Part shown: one piece after another, positions 9,293 to 18,308 of the stretch
How the letters are laid out: every line of letters begins with the position of its first letter
Numbering within the stretch: position 1 is the first letter of the stretch
Source of the DNA: Hyphomicrobium sp.
GTDB taxonomy: Bacteria; Pseudomonadota; Alphaproteobacteria; Rhizobiales; Hyphomicrobiaceae
Length of the DNA: 64,000 nucleotides
NCBI RefSeq assembly: GCF_003987855.1
Contig: NZ_RXIZ01000004.1
Coordinates: forward strand, 296,863 to 360,862
Direction: 5' to 3'
Notes under the pieces: generated by a model
Told to the model about the DNA's origin: nothing
The model's database searches: none
The model's input: the letters and a program-made list of their open reading frames with translations, nothing else
Made by a program: the position numbers and the translations under genes

Positions 9293-9814
9293 TTGGCGAT
9301 TGATGCTCTGGTCAGACCGCTACTGGCTTTGCCACTGTTCCGCGGACTGTCCCCGCTTCAGCTGACCGAGATCGTCCGCCGCGCCGAACGCATTATTTTT
9401 CGGCCGGGCGATGCACTCGTGGTTGAAAACGAGGAGGCTGATGCGGCCGTGGTCATCATCTCCGGCCCGTGCGTTCGCATCGACGATGTCGGCGATCGCA
9501 CCACGAGATCGCGTGGAGAGGTCGTCCCAGAAGGTTCGATGCTCGCCGAACTTGCGATGCTGATCGACTTCGTCCACACGACCACAGTCATCGCACAGGG
9601 GCCGGTGAAAGCTCTGCGACTGACGCGCGAAAGAATGCGCGAGCTAATGGACGAGGATCCGGCTCTTGCTGAGCATTTCAGCGCCTGTATTTTCAACAGA
9701 CTAAAACTGTTGGCGGATGAGCTAAAAAGTATTGATAGCCTGATCGGTGACGCTAGGATCCCGGCTCAAATTTCGGCGCCTGTCGGCAACACGTCAGCGG
9801 CGCAGACGATCTGA
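9293..9814 (+). CDS. Stand-alone cyclic nucleotide-binding (Crp-like) domain protein
   Basis: A 173-residue product starting at a TTG with GGAG seven bases upstream. Residues 10-130 fit a CNBD fold: PLFRGLSPLQLTEIVRRAE, then IFRPGDALVVENEEADAAVVIISG and a degenerate phosphate-binding cassette (PEGSMLAELAMLIDF) in place of GExxLL. There is no C-terminal helix-turn-helix, so it is not a Crp/Fnr DNA-binding regulator; the C-terminus is a helix followed by a short polar tail. The ligand is unknown and the altered cassette makes cAMP binding uncertain. Confidence 0.75.
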   Translation: MAIDALVRPLLALPLFRGLSPLQLTEIVRRAERIIFRPGDALVVENEEADAAVVIISGPCVRIDDVGDRTTRSRGEVVPEGSMLAELAMLIDFVHTTTVIAQGPVKALRLTRERMRELMDEDPALAEHFSACIFNRLKLLADELKSIDSLIGDARIPAQISAPVGNTSAAQTI

Positions 9815-10143
9815 ATTTCGCCTTGAGCGCGTTCCAACTTTCGAAGCTTTGGGTACCCCCAGAAACAAGGGCGCCCAGTTCCGGGGGGAGGAACTGGGCG
9901 CTATGCGCTTGTCGCGCTCGGCACCGGGAGGGAAGCCGGTACCAGAGGCGGCGTCTTCGGCTAGACGGGGGGCACTACCGAATACAGGGTGACGCCACCT
10001 GCATGCAGATGACTTAAGCCCAAGATGCTAAAATTCAATAGGGCTTCCGCGACTACTTCACGAAAATGTGAACATTTACCCAAACTTATCCACAGGATGG
10101 GTATTGCATCGCGTCAAAAGGGCAACAGACTGATTTGCCGAGC
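9815..10143. other. Non-coding region with 12-bp inverted repeat and a perfect DnaA box
   Basis: I see no credible gene in these 329 bases. Two signals stand out. GCGCCCAGTTCC (9871-9882) and GGAACTGGGCGC (9890-9901) form a perfect 12-bp inverted repeat around a G-rich 7-base loop, with no T run. TTATCCACA at 10086-10094 is an exact DnaA-box consensus in a locally AT-rich stretch. The region separates the CNBD gene from the 3' end of lolA. Confidence 0.6.
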
Positions 10144-10170
10144 AAAACGCCTCTACGGAGAGGCGTTTTT
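10144..10170 (-). terminator. Bidirectional terminator overlapping the lolA stop
   Basis: AAAACGCCTCT (10144-10154) pairs with AGAGGCGTTTT (10159-10169) around an ACGG loop, with A and T runs on both sides. The lolA stop codon (10153-10155) lies inside the hairpin, so the stem forms the last codons of lolA and its terminator at once. Confidence 0.85.
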
Positions 10171-10890
10171 GGGCCAAAGTGGTTGAATTTTAAACAAATT
10201 TCCGTCGAGGTCATCCGATTTGATGAGTTGTGAAAGCTCGATTCGGGTGTCCTGGCCCTGGGCGTCGGTGGTCACCCATTCTTTCAGTTCGAGCGCCGGC
10301 TTGGTCGAGAGGAACAGCTTGATGCGGCCGGGCGAATTGGGATCTTTGTCCTCAAGCGTCAGCACGATCAGGTCCTCGGACTGCTGGACCTCCATGATCT
10401 TGGCATCGCGAATGAGATTAACGTCGTTGCGCAGAAGCAGCCGGAACGGCGTCTGATCGAGCGAAACGCGATCCTCATTGTTGAGGTCGTGATCCTGAAT
10501 CGCGAGGTTCTGCCCGTCGGAGACGATGACCTGCTTTGACGGCAGGGCGTAGTCGAAGCGGAACCGGCCCGGTCGCTTGACCATGAATTTGCCCTTCATC
10601 TTCTTGTTGTCGGCGTCGATCTGCACGAACGACCCCTTCAGACTTTGAAGAGATTGGAAATAGGCGCTGACCTGATCGACGAGCTTTGTCTGACGCGCAT
10701 CGAGCGTGATGCCGTCTGGGCTATTTGCCGGCGCGACTTCACTGCTCCAGCCGTTGACCGCTGCCTTCTTGGCAGGCTGTGGATTGACGAGGGTATTCGT
10801 CGGACCGTCCGGATCTTGCGCCGCGGCCACTCCACAAAACGCTGCGGAAAGCGCCGTCGCAACGGCAGCCCCGCGCAAAAAATCTTTCAT
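10153..10890 (-). CDS. lolA: Outer-membrane lipoprotein carrier protein LolA
   Basis: Periplasmic chaperone carrying lipoproteins from the LolCDE exporter to the outer membrane. From the ATG at 10890 the product is 245 residues with a clean signal peptide (MKDFLRGAAVATALSAAFCG, cleaved after VAAA). The mature part has the LolA fold: YFQSLQSLKGSFVQIDADNK, KGKFMVKRPGRFRFDYA, VSDGQNLAIQDHDLN and TPFRLLLRND. Further-upstream starts (10950, 10902) would put extra residues before the signal peptide. It sits 210 bp downstream of ftsK on the same strand. Confidence 0.93.
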   Translation of the reverse strand: MKDFLRGAAVATALSAAFCGVAAAQDPDGPTNTLVNPQPAKKAAVNGWSSEVAPANSPDGITLDARQTKLVDQVSAYFQSLQSLKGSFVQIDADNKKMKGKFMVKRPGRFRFDYALPSKQVIVSDGQNLAIQDHDLNNEDRVSLDQTPFRLLLRNDVNLIRDAKIMEVQQSEDLIVLTLEDKDPNSPGRIKLFLSTKPALELKEWVTTDAQGQDTRIELSQLIKSDDLDGNLFKIQPLWPKNASP

Positions 10891-11100
10891 GCTTTGTCCC
10901 ATTCGTGGCCCCCCACAGCCCCGAAGCCCCATCTCAAGGGGGCTCTGCACGCGAATTACGGTTTCAACAAAGATTGCGTCCAGAACTAGGCGACGAACCG
11001 TGAATACGCCTGTGTGGGTAGAGCGAACGCAACCTCACTGGCAAGCGGCGCAACGGCCCGCTCCACGATTTTCTGAATTATCGCCGATCAAACAGCGCCA

Positions 11101-13773
11101 TCAGGCCGCAGCATCCGAGCCGCCGCTACGCCCCATCAGGATTTCACGCTTCCCGACCGAGTTGGCAGCCGAAATCAAGCCTTCTCGTTCCATGCGCTCG
11201 ATCAGATCCGCCGCGCGATTGTAGCCGATCGACAGACGGCGCTGAATGTAGCTTGTCGACGCCTTTCCATCGCGAAGAACGATAGCAACGGCGCGATCAT
11301 AAAGATCATCATCGCTCGCTTCGCGAATCCCGGTCGCAACCTCGCCGTATTGCGGACCATCGGTAATGCCGTCGACATACTTGGGAGCAGCTTCGCGACG
11401 CAAAGCGTCGGCGAAGGCGACGACCTCTTCATCTGACACGAACGCACCATGGACGCGCACGAGCTGCCCGGCGCCCGTCGAATAGAGCATGTCGCCTTGA
11501 CCGAGCAATTGTTCCGCGCCCTGCTCATTCAAGATCGTCCGGCTATCGATCTTCGATGTCACCTTGAACGAAATGCGCGTCGGGAAATTCGCCTTGATGG
11601 TGCCCGTGATGATATCGACCGACGGCCGTTGCGTCGCCATGATGAGATGGATGCCCGCTGCCCGCGCCATCTGCGCCAGACGTTGCACGGATGCTTCGAC
11701 CTCGCGGCCGGCGACGATCATGAGATCGGCGAACTCGTCAACGATGATGACGATGCGCGGCAACGGCTCAAGATCCATCTGCTGCGTTTCGAAACGCGCC
11801 GCGCCGGCCTTGTCGAAGCCAGTTTGCACCGTCCGGGACAGCATTTCGCCCCGCTTCTTGGCGTTGCGCACCCGGTTGTTGAAGACGTCGATATTGCGCA
11901 CCGACAGCGCGGCCATGCGCTTGTAGCGCTCTTCCATCTCGCGCACCGCCCAGTTGAGAGCGGCGACCGCCTTGTGCGGATCGGTGATGACAGGCGTGAG
12001 CAGATGCGGAATGTCATTGTAAACTGACAACTCCAGCATCTTCGGATCAATCATCAGCACGCGACAGTCGTCGGGCGAATGACGATAGAGCAGCGACAGC
12101 ACCATTGCATTGATGCCAACCGACTTGCCCGAGCCGGTCGTGCCGGCAACGAGCAGATGCGGCATGCGCGCAAGATCGGCAACCACGGGATCGCCGCTGA
12201 TCGACTTGCCGAGGCCGAGGGGCAGCCCGGTCGCATCCGACTTGAAGGCATCGGCTTCGAGAATCTCGCGCAACAAGACGGTTTCGCGCCGCGCGTTGGG
12301 AAGTTCGAGGCCAATAGCGTTACGCCCCGGAACCACCGCAGCGCGCACACTGGCGACGCTCATCGAGCGCGCGATGTCTTCGGCCAGGCCAATCACGCGC
12401 GAAGACTTCGTCCCGCGAGACGGTTCGAGTTCGTAAAGCGTGACGACCGGGCCGGGCCGGATATCTTTCACTTCGCCCTTGATGCCGAAATCGGCCAGCA
12501 CATCTTCGAGCAGCCGCGCATTGCCGCGCATGACCGTCTGCGAGAGTTCGGGCCGCGGCTTCTGCGTGCTCGGCCGCTTGAGCATGTTGAGCGACGGACG
12601 CTTCCAAACCGGCACCGCGCGCGTCCGCGCCATGCTTGCGAGCAAGCCGTTACTCGTAATGGGCTTTACGTCTATCGGCTCTTCCGCGTCCTCTTGCACG
12701 ACGGGTCTCTGCCTCGGCGCTGGCATCGGCATCTCAAGATCAGCGTCATCATCGCGCAACTGAGCAGCGAGACCGGAGGCGGGCGCAAATCGTTTGGCGA
12801 TCGCCCGGCTCGATTCGGTCGTTTCATCGAGATCGAGTTCATGCTCGATGCCGTCCAGATCGTCATGCTCAAGGGAACGGGGAGTGCGCGTTTCTGGAGC
12901 TTTAAGCGATTGTTTGTCAGCCACCGCCGCGGCTTCGTCCGTACCTTGAGGACGCGATCGCGCCATCCGCTCGGGATTGAGGTCCAGCGTCGGCGTTGTG
13001 TCGCCAGCAAAAGCGTCCAGGGAACGATAGGTTTGAGCCTCGGACGCCTCGCCGGTATTTCGCTTGAACCAGCCTCTGCGCATGCGTTCCGCGCCGTCGG
13101 CAAGCGATGAGCGCAATGTCGCCGCGTCTTCGAGACGCCGCTTGCTGGACGCATAGCGAAGCCCCGAACTCAGCGAGCGCAGAAATCCCATCATCACCGT
13201 CTCGGCCTCGAAGCCGATGGCCTTGCCGCACGTCTGCACCGCCGCTGCCAGCAGCACGACACCTGCCGCAACGGGTGCGCGTTCCTCGTTCAGCATCGAA
13301 AAGAGCTTCAGCGCCAGGTGATAGACGCCGTCGCCAAGCAACCCGCCATACCCGTGGCGCAGAGGCCAGCCTCCGAGCACCGGGAGCGCCGAAATGGCGC
13401 CAGTCAGCGCTAAGACCGACAGGGGATAAAAACCAAGCTTCAAGCGGCCATTGGGAACACGCTCCGAGCGGAGCATGTCGATACCCCAGACTACCGGCGC
13501 GATAAGCGCGAGCACGGCACCGAAGCCCAGCATCTGAAAGAGAAGATCCGAGACGATTGCGCCGACTGGGCCAGCGTAGTTATGCGTGGGAGCTGTCGTC
13601 GTGTGCGTCAGGCTCGGGTCGAGAGCCGACCAGGAAACGAGACTGATCCAGAGGAACGCGGTTGAGCCAAGCAGAAGGGCTCCGCCAAAGCGGCCCATCC
13701 AGCTTAAAAGCCTATCCTCCAAAGATTGCGGCAGCAGCCGCTGAGGATCGATTCCTCGCGTATCCAGCGACAT
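11101..13773 (-). CDS. ftsK: DNA translocase FtsK
   Basis: Septal ATPase that pumps chromosome termini and activates XerCD recombination at dif. The 890-residue protein has an N-terminal block of four membrane helices (about 30-50, 80-100, 117-135, 165-185), a charged linker (190-440), and the motor with Walker A GTTGSGKSVGIN near 541-552 and Walker B IVIIVDEFADLM. The C-terminal gamma winged helix that reads KOPS sequences is present (RRLSIGYNRAADLIERMERE). Organisation matches other alphaproteobacterial FtsK. The aminotransferase gene lies 17 bp upstream on the same strand. Confidence 0.97.
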   Translation of the reverse strand: MSLDTRGIDPQRLLPQSLEDRLLSWMGRFGGALLLGSTAFLWISLVSWSALDPSLTHTTTAPTHNYAGPVGAIVSDLLFQMLGFGAVLALIAPVVWGIDMLRSERVPNGRLKLGFYPLSVLALTGAISALPVLGGWPLRHGYGGLLGDGVYHLALKLFSMLNEERAPVAAGVVLLAAAVQTCGKAIGFEAETVMMGFLRSLSSGLRYASSKRRLEDAATLRSSLADGAERMRRGWFKRNTGEASEAQTYRSLDAFAGDTTPTLDLNPERMARSRPQGTDEAAAVADKQSLKAPETRTPRSLEHDDLDGIEHELDLDETTESSRAIAKRFAPASGLAAQLRDDDADLEMPMPAPRQRPVVQEDAEEPIDVKPITSNGLLASMARTRAVPVWKRPSLNMLKRPSTQKPRPELSQTVMRGNARLLEDVLADFGIKGEVKDIRPGPVVTLYELEPSRGTKSSRVIGLAEDIARSMSVASVRAAVVPGRNAIGLELPNARRETVLLREILEADAFKSDATGLPLGLGKSISGDPVVADLARMPHLLVAGTTGSGKSVGINAMVLSLLYRHSPDDCRVLMIDPKMLELSVYNDIPHLLTPVITDPHKAVAALNWAVREMEERYKRMAALSVRNIDVFNNRVRNAKKRGEMLSRTVQTGFDKAGAARFETQQMDLEPLPRIVIIVDEFADLMIVAGREVEASVQRLAQMARAAGIHLIMATQRPSVDIITGTIKANFPTRISFKVTSKIDSRTILNEQGAEQLLGQGDMLYSTGAGQLVRVHGAFVSDEEVVAFADALRREAAPKYVDGITDGPQYGEVATGIREASDDDLYDRAVAIVLRDGKASTSYIQRRLSIGYNRAADLIERMEREGLISAANSVGKREILMGRSGGSDAAA

Positions 13774-13790
13774 CGGAGCGAACGTACTCT

Positions 13791-15005
13791 TTAACGCAGC
13801 ACGGAACTCGTGCGTTCGAGCGCTTCCTGAATCGTCTGGGCGTCCTGCACCATGGCGACGCGAACATAGTCCGCGCCGGGATTGGTCCCGTCTCGTCCCG
13901 TCTGAGCCAAAAAGCTACCGGGAATAACCTTGACGCCTGCGCGTTGCCATAAGGTTACCGCCGCCTGAGCACCCCCGCCGAATTGACTCATATCGAGCCA
14001 GAGACAGAACCCCCCCGCGGGCCGGATATAGCCGTAGCGGTCACCTAAAACTCTGTCTGCAATAAGAAATTTTTCGCGGTAGGCCTCTCGCGAGCGTTCG
14101 ACGTGACCTTCGTCTCGCCAAATCGCGGCCGAGGCATGTTGCACAGGCAACGGCACAGTCGGCGCGCACATGTTGCGAACTTCACCATAGGCTTCGATGA
14201 AGCTGGCGTCACCCGCACAAAATCCAGACCGCAACCCCGGAAGGTTCGACCGCTTCGACAGCGAGTTGAAGACGATGAGATTGCGGAACCGGTCCGGCGT
14301 TGCTGCGGCGACCTCCAGCCCCCCGATCGGCGCCGCCTCCGTGTAAATCTCCGAGTAACACTCGTCGAGGAACAGCATGAAGTCGTGCGCCCGCGCGAGC
14401 TCCAGCGCTCTCAGAATATAATTGCGATCCGCCACCGTGCCCTGTGGGTTCGACGGCGAGTTGATGAACAGGGCGACCGTTCGCGCCAGCAGCGCTTGGT
14501 CTTGTGCGATCTCATCGAGATCGGGAAGAAAACCTGTAGCCCTCGTCGCGTTCAGATAGACCGGCTCGGCACCAACCGCGATCGCGCCGGCCACATACGC
14601 CGAGTAATAGGGGTTGCACATGAGAATTGCGGGCTGGCCTTGAACCTCTTTTCGGCCCACGGCAGGCAAGCACGCGAAGAACAAGCCCTCGCGCGACCCG
14701 CTCAGCATCAAGACTTCGCGTTCCGCGTCGACGCTCGCCCGAGGCAACGAATACCGCCGCGTCAACCATTCAGCGATCGCGTTTCGCGCATCTTCGGCGC
14801 CACGGATCGGCGGGTACTTGCCATAGAGCGCCGTGGCCTGGTTGAGCTTCTCTTGTATGAAGTCCGGCATCGCCTCGCGCGGCTCACCGATCGTCAACTC
14901 GATCGGCCGCTCATGCCCAGGCGGGACACCGGCAAGAAGCTTGCGGAGCTGAGTGAAGGGAGACGAAATCGCGCCGGACGTTAGCGAAGAAAGTGGGTGA
15001 GCCAT
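13791..15005 (-). CDS. Class I/II PLP aminotransferase (DapC-like)
   Basis: A 404-residue fold-type I aminotransferase most like alphaproteobacterial succinyldiaminopimelate transaminases, which supply lysine and peptidoglycan precursors. Visible family motifs are YGKYPPIRGAEDARNAIAEWL, the asparagine loop FINSPSNPQGTVA, LDECYSEIYTE, and the PLP-binding lysine in FNSLSKRSNLPGLRSGF. The N-terminus (SPFTQLRKLLAG, ELTIGEPREAMPDF) is typical of the DapC group. Substrate assignment rests on family resemblance only. Probably co-transcribed with ftsK. Confidence 0.85.
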   Translation of the reverse strand: MAHPLSSLTSGAISSPFTQLRKLLAGVPPGHERPIELTIGEPREAMPDFIQEKLNQATALYGKYPPIRGAEDARNAIAEWLTRRYSLPRASVDAEREVLMLSGSREGLFFACLPAVGRKEVQGQPAILMCNPYYSAYVAGAIAVGAEPVYLNATRATGFLPDLDEIAQDQALLARTVALFINSPSNPQGTVADRNYILRALELARAHDFMLFLDECYSEIYTEAAPIGGLEVAAATPDRFRNLIVFNSLSKRSNLPGLRSGFCAGDASFIEAYGEVRNMCAPTVPLPVQHASAAIWRDEGHVERSREAYREKFLIADRVLGDRYGYIRPAGGFCLWLDMSQFGGGAQAAVTLWQRAGVKVIPGSFLAQTGRDGTNPGADYVRVAMVQDAQTIQEALERTSSVLR

Positions 15006-15079
15006 CAGCGGACAATCGATTCTTGGTCTGCGCGGCTATCGCATGCCCTGGCCGCTGAGGGAAGGGCGGAAAAGTGCCG

Positions 15080-15895
15080 TCACGACCTCACGTTTGACAG
15101 GCTCTTTGAAGCCGGGGCACCGAAAATTCGGTGGAACTCCCGCGAAAAGTGAGGCTGATCGTAGTAACCGGCCGCGTGTGCGGCAGCCGTAAGATTTGTC
15201 CCTCGCACCACCTCCGCGACAGCCGTCCTCATCCGTCGCCACGCTGAATAGCGATTGTAGGACACGCCGACATGCTCCCTGAAGAGATGCTGGAAACGAG
15301 ACACGGATAGCTCTGATGCGATCGCTGCCGACGAAACCCTAGGCGGCAAGGCACTCGTGCCCTCGTATTCGGCCCCGTGACCGGCAGTCATGCCCTGGAG
15401 CGCCGCGCGAATTCGGCGATCGAGGACGCGGCTGCATTGCCTTTGCGCAAAGCGAACGAGATCGGTCACGGCCTCGCCAGCCCAGCATGCGCTTGCGGAA
15501 TCTTCATAGATCGCCCGGATCGATCGGCGTTCCAGAAAGGCGCCGACAACCGCGCCACTCAATTCCGATGTATCGCGAAGAAGCGATCCGAGACCTTCCG
15601 CCCCGATCTCATCCGGCTCGACATAAATGACGGACAACGGCTGCCCGCGCGCATCGAACTCATACGCCGTTCCCGCGCGAATGATCGCCGCTCGGCAGGA
15701 AAGCCAATCGCTGTCCTTCAGGCGGAGAGAGAACTCGTCATAGACACCGGCAAGAAGCACAGTCGCACTGTGCGTGTGAAGAGCATTGCGGCCGAGACAA
15801 CCTGCAAACAGCATTCGCTTATCGCCGACATGCCACAACGGCCTGAGCTGCCGATCGTGTACCGCAGCAGAATCGTACAAGCCTGTTTCTCCCAT
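15080..15895 (-). CDS. AraC-family transcriptional regulator
   Basis: A 271-residue regulator. The N-terminal 160 residues resemble the cupin-like sensing half found in this family. The C-terminal 100 residues hold two helix-turn-helix motifs: ASELSVSRFQHLFREHVG, then LTAAAHAAGYYDQPHFSREF, the classic AraC signature ending in RIFGAPASKSL. It diverges across only 46 bp from the metallo-beta-lactamase-fold gene, which is its most likely target. The effector is unknown. Confidence 0.9.
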   Translation of the reverse strand: MGETGLYDSAAVHDRQLRPLWHVGDKRMLFAGCLGRNALHTHSATVLLAGVYDEFSLRLKDSDWLSCRAAIIRAGTAYEFDARGQPLSVIYVEPDEIGAEGLGSLLRDTSELSGAVVGAFLERRSIRAIYEDSASACWAGEAVTDLVRFAQRQCSRVLDRRIRAALQGMTAGHGAEYEGTSALPPRVSSAAIASELSVSRFQHLFREHVGVSYNRYSAWRRMRTAVAEVVRGTNLTAAAHAAGYYDQPHFSREFHRIFGAPASKSLSNVRS

Positions 15896-15941
15896 AACGC
15901 CTAGCGTTCGGCATTCCGATAGTCTTGCCTAGGATGCCGCC

Positions 15942-16976
15942 ATGCTCAAGATAGCAAAACCAGAATTCGAATCTCGCGGACAGATCTCCGCCGTATCGAT
16001 AGACCGGCGGAATCTCCTCGCGACCAGCCTCGCGCTGACGCTTCTGCCCGCCATGACATTGACCGCGGCTTCGCCGGTCAACGCGTCCGCGCCGCAGCTT
16101 GGCGGCTGGCAGCCAAAATTCTACCGCTTCAAGCTCGGTGGTTTCGAAATCACGACGATCTCCGATTCCGAAGCCTTCATAGACGGCCCGTTTCCCATCA
16201 TCGGCCAGAACGCAAGCGAATCCGACGTGCGCGGCCTGATGCGCGACAATCTCCTACCGGAGACCAGATATCAGCCGGGATTCTCGCCGACCCTCGTCAA
16301 CACCGGCAAGGAAATCGTGTTGTTCGACACTGGCAACGGCGAAAGCGGGTTCATTCCGCGGCCGAACGGCGGCTGGCTCGCCGCCCAGCTCGGCCCTGCT
16401 GGCTTCAAGCCGGAAGATATCGACATTGTTGTGCTATCGCACGGGCACCCTGACCATGTCGCTGGCATCATCGAACGCGGGAAGCCTCTCTTCCCAAATG
16501 CGCGATATGTCATCAGCGGCATCGAGCATGACTACTGGTCACCCGAAGGCAAATTCACCGGCGATGTCGAAAAGCTCGCGAGCGTTTACCGCGCCAACAC
16601 GAAACCCGTCATCGCGAAGTTCTCGTTCATCAAACCTGGCGATGACGTTGTGACGGGAATACGCGCCATCGAAGCCTATGGGCACACCCCGGGCCACCTT
16701 GCGTTCAATATCGAGAGCCAGGGCAAATCGATTTTATTCTGGGGCGATTGCGCCCATCATCAAGTCGCATCTCTTGCGCACCCGGAATGGCATTGCATCT
16801 TCGACATCGACAAGCCAAAGGGCGTCGAAACACGCCGCCGCGTCTACGACATGACCGCAACGGATCGCATGCCCGTGATCGGTTATCACATGCCGTTTCC
16901 CTCGATCGGATACGTCGAAAGAAATGGTCCTGGCAGTTACCGCTGGCTCCCGCACTCCTACCAGCTCAACCTATGA
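15942..16976 (+). CDS. Tat-exported metallo-beta-lactamase-fold hydrolase
   Basis: A 344-residue MBL-fold enzyme. The zinc signature is LSHGHPDHVAG, preceded by LFDTGNGESGF and followed by an EAYGHTPGHLAF histidine and FWGDCAHH. The N-terminus has a twin-arginine motif (IDRRNLLATSLALTLLPA) and an alanine-rich signal end, so the enzyme is predicted to be folded with metal in the cytoplasm and exported to the periplasm. The family includes lactonases and other ester or thioester hydrolases; the substrate cannot be read here. Control by the divergent AraC regulator is inferred from the 46-bp shared intergenic region. Confidence 0.88.
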   Translation: MLKIAKPEFESRGQISAVSIDRRNLLATSLALTLLPAMTLTAASPVNASAPQLGGWQPKFYRFKLGGFEITTISDSEAFIDGPFPIIGQNASESDVRGLMRDNLLPETRYQPGFSPTLVNTGKEIVLFDTGNGESGFIPRPNGGWLAAQLGPAGFKPEDIDIVVLSHGHPDHVAGIIERGKPLFPNARYVISGIEHDYWSPEGKFTGDVEKLASVYRANTKPVIAKFSFIKPGDDVVTGIRAIEAYGHTPGHLAFNIESQGKSILFWGDCAHHQVASLAHPEWHCIFDIDKPKGVETRRRVYDMTATDRMPVIGYHMPFPSIGYVERNGPGSYRWLPHSYQLNL

Positions 16977-16992
16977 CGAATGCCGGTTGCCG

Positions 16993-17385
16993 TTATTCCG
17001 GCAGATGCGTCACGGCTTCGATGTTGTGACCGTCCGGATCGAGGACGAATCCGCCGTAGTAGTTCTCGTGATAGTGCGGGCGAAGCCCTGGTGGCCCGTT
17101 ATCCTTGCCGCCCGCTGCCAGCGCCGCATCGTAAAACGCCTTTACCTCGTCGCGGTTCTGCGCAGCGAACGCCACGTGCAGGCGGCCTTTCAGCGCCGAA
17201 CCGGTGCCGATCCAGAACTGTGGCCTCTGCCTCCCGAACCCGGCATAGCCGTCGCTATCTTCTTCCGAGAACTTCACTTCCTTGAGCAGCTTGATGCCGA
17301 GGGGCGCCAGTGCCTTCGTGTAGAACTCAAGCGACCGCACATAATCTGTGACGGGAAAACCTATGTGATCGAGAATATCCAGCAC
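16993..17385 (-). CDS. VOC superfamily (glyoxalase/bleomycin-resistance fold) protein
   Basis: A 130-residue single-module vicinal-oxygen-chelate protein. It begins LDILDHIGFPVTDYVRSLEFYTKAL, has the central FWIGTGSALKGRLHVAFAA strand and ends FVLDPDGHNIEAVTH. Candidate metal ligands are His7, the His of LHVAF and the Glu of NIEAV. Proteins of this type act as lyases, isomerases or binding proteins; no specific reaction can be assigned. It is convergent with the MBL-fold gene and 39 bp downstream of sdhB. Confidence 0.82.
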   Translation of the reverse strand: MLDILDHIGFPVTDYVRSLEFYTKALAPLGIKLLKEVKFSEEDSDGYAGFGRQRPQFWIGTGSALKGRLHVAFAAQNRDEVKAFYDAALAAGGKDNGPPGLRPHYHENYYGGFVLDPDGHNIEAVTHLPE

Positions 17386-17424
17386 GGTCGCTCCTGCTTT
17401 TCTGATGCGATCGAACCGGCTGCC

Positions 17425-18204
17425 TCAGACCCGGCGTTCGACCATGAGTTTCTTGAGTTCGGCGATGGCTTTGGCGGGCGACAGCCCCTTCGGACATGCC
17501 TTCGCGCAGTTCATGATCGTATGGCAGCGGTAGAGACGAAACGGATCTTCGAGATTGTCGAGACGTTCACCCGTTGCTTCGTCACGGCTGTCGTTCACCC
17601 AGCGGTAGGCCTGCAGCAGAATCGCAGGGCCGAGATAACGATCAGAATTCCACCAGTAGCTCGGGCACGATGCCGAGCAGCAAGCACACAGAATGCATTC
17701 GTAAAGCCCATCGAGCTTTTCGCGGTCTTCGCGCGACTGGCGCCATTCTTTCGGCGGCGTCGGCGTATCGGTCTTGAGCCACGGTTCGATCGAGCGGTGC
17801 TGCGCGTAAAAGTTCGTCAAATCCGGCACGAGATCCTTGACGACCTCCATGTGCGGCAGCGGATAGATCTTGACCGGCCCGCTCACCTCTTCGATGCCCT
17901 TCAAGCACGCGAGCGTATTCGTGCCGTCGATGTTCATCGAACAGGAACCGCAAATGCCTTCCCGGCACGAACGGCGAAAGGTCAGCGTCGGGTCGATCTC
18001 GTTCTTGATCTTGATCAGGGCGTCCAGAACCATCGGTCCGCACTGCTTCTGATCGATATGGTACGTGTCGATGCGAGGATTGCGACCGTCGTCAGGATTC
18101 CAGCGATAGACGCGGAATTCTTTCCAGTCCCCATCGCGCCCTGGCTGATTCCAGGTCTTGCCCTCGGAGATCTTCGAGTTCTTCGGAAGTGTGAGCTGAA
18201 CCAT
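17425..18204 (-). CDS. sdhB: Succinate dehydrogenase iron-sulfur subunit
   Basis: Electron-transfer subunit of complex II. From the ATG at 18204 the product is 259 residues, starting [12 protein letters not shown] as in other alphaproteobacteria; the 28-residue extension available upstream is not part of the family. Cluster ligands are visible: the 2Fe-2S group [15 protein letters not shown], then [12 protein letters not shown] and [15 protein letters not shown] for the 4Fe-4S and 3Fe-4S clusters. It is separated from sdhA by an unknown gene on the same strand. Confidence 0.97.
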   Translation of the reverse strand: MVQLTLPKNSKISEGKTWNQPGRDGDWKEFRVYRWNPDDGRNPRIDTYHIDQKQCGPMVLDALIKIKNEIDPTLTFRRSCREGICGSCSMNIDGTNTLACLKGIEEVSGPVKIYPLPHMEVVKDLVPDLTNFYAQHRSIEPWLKTDTPTPPKEWRQSREDREKLDGLYECILCACCSASCPSYWWNSDRYLGPAILLQAYRWVNDSRDEATGERLDNLEDPFRLYRCHTIMNCAKACPKGLSPAKAIAELKKLMVERRV

Positions 18205-18308
18205 GAAAGTGCGGGGCCCCGCCATCGAAAATGCTGCGGGCATGACAGAAGCTTGAACATGCCCGCGTGTCAACGAAATGCGGGCCAAAACTATGCGGTT
18301 CTTTGGCC

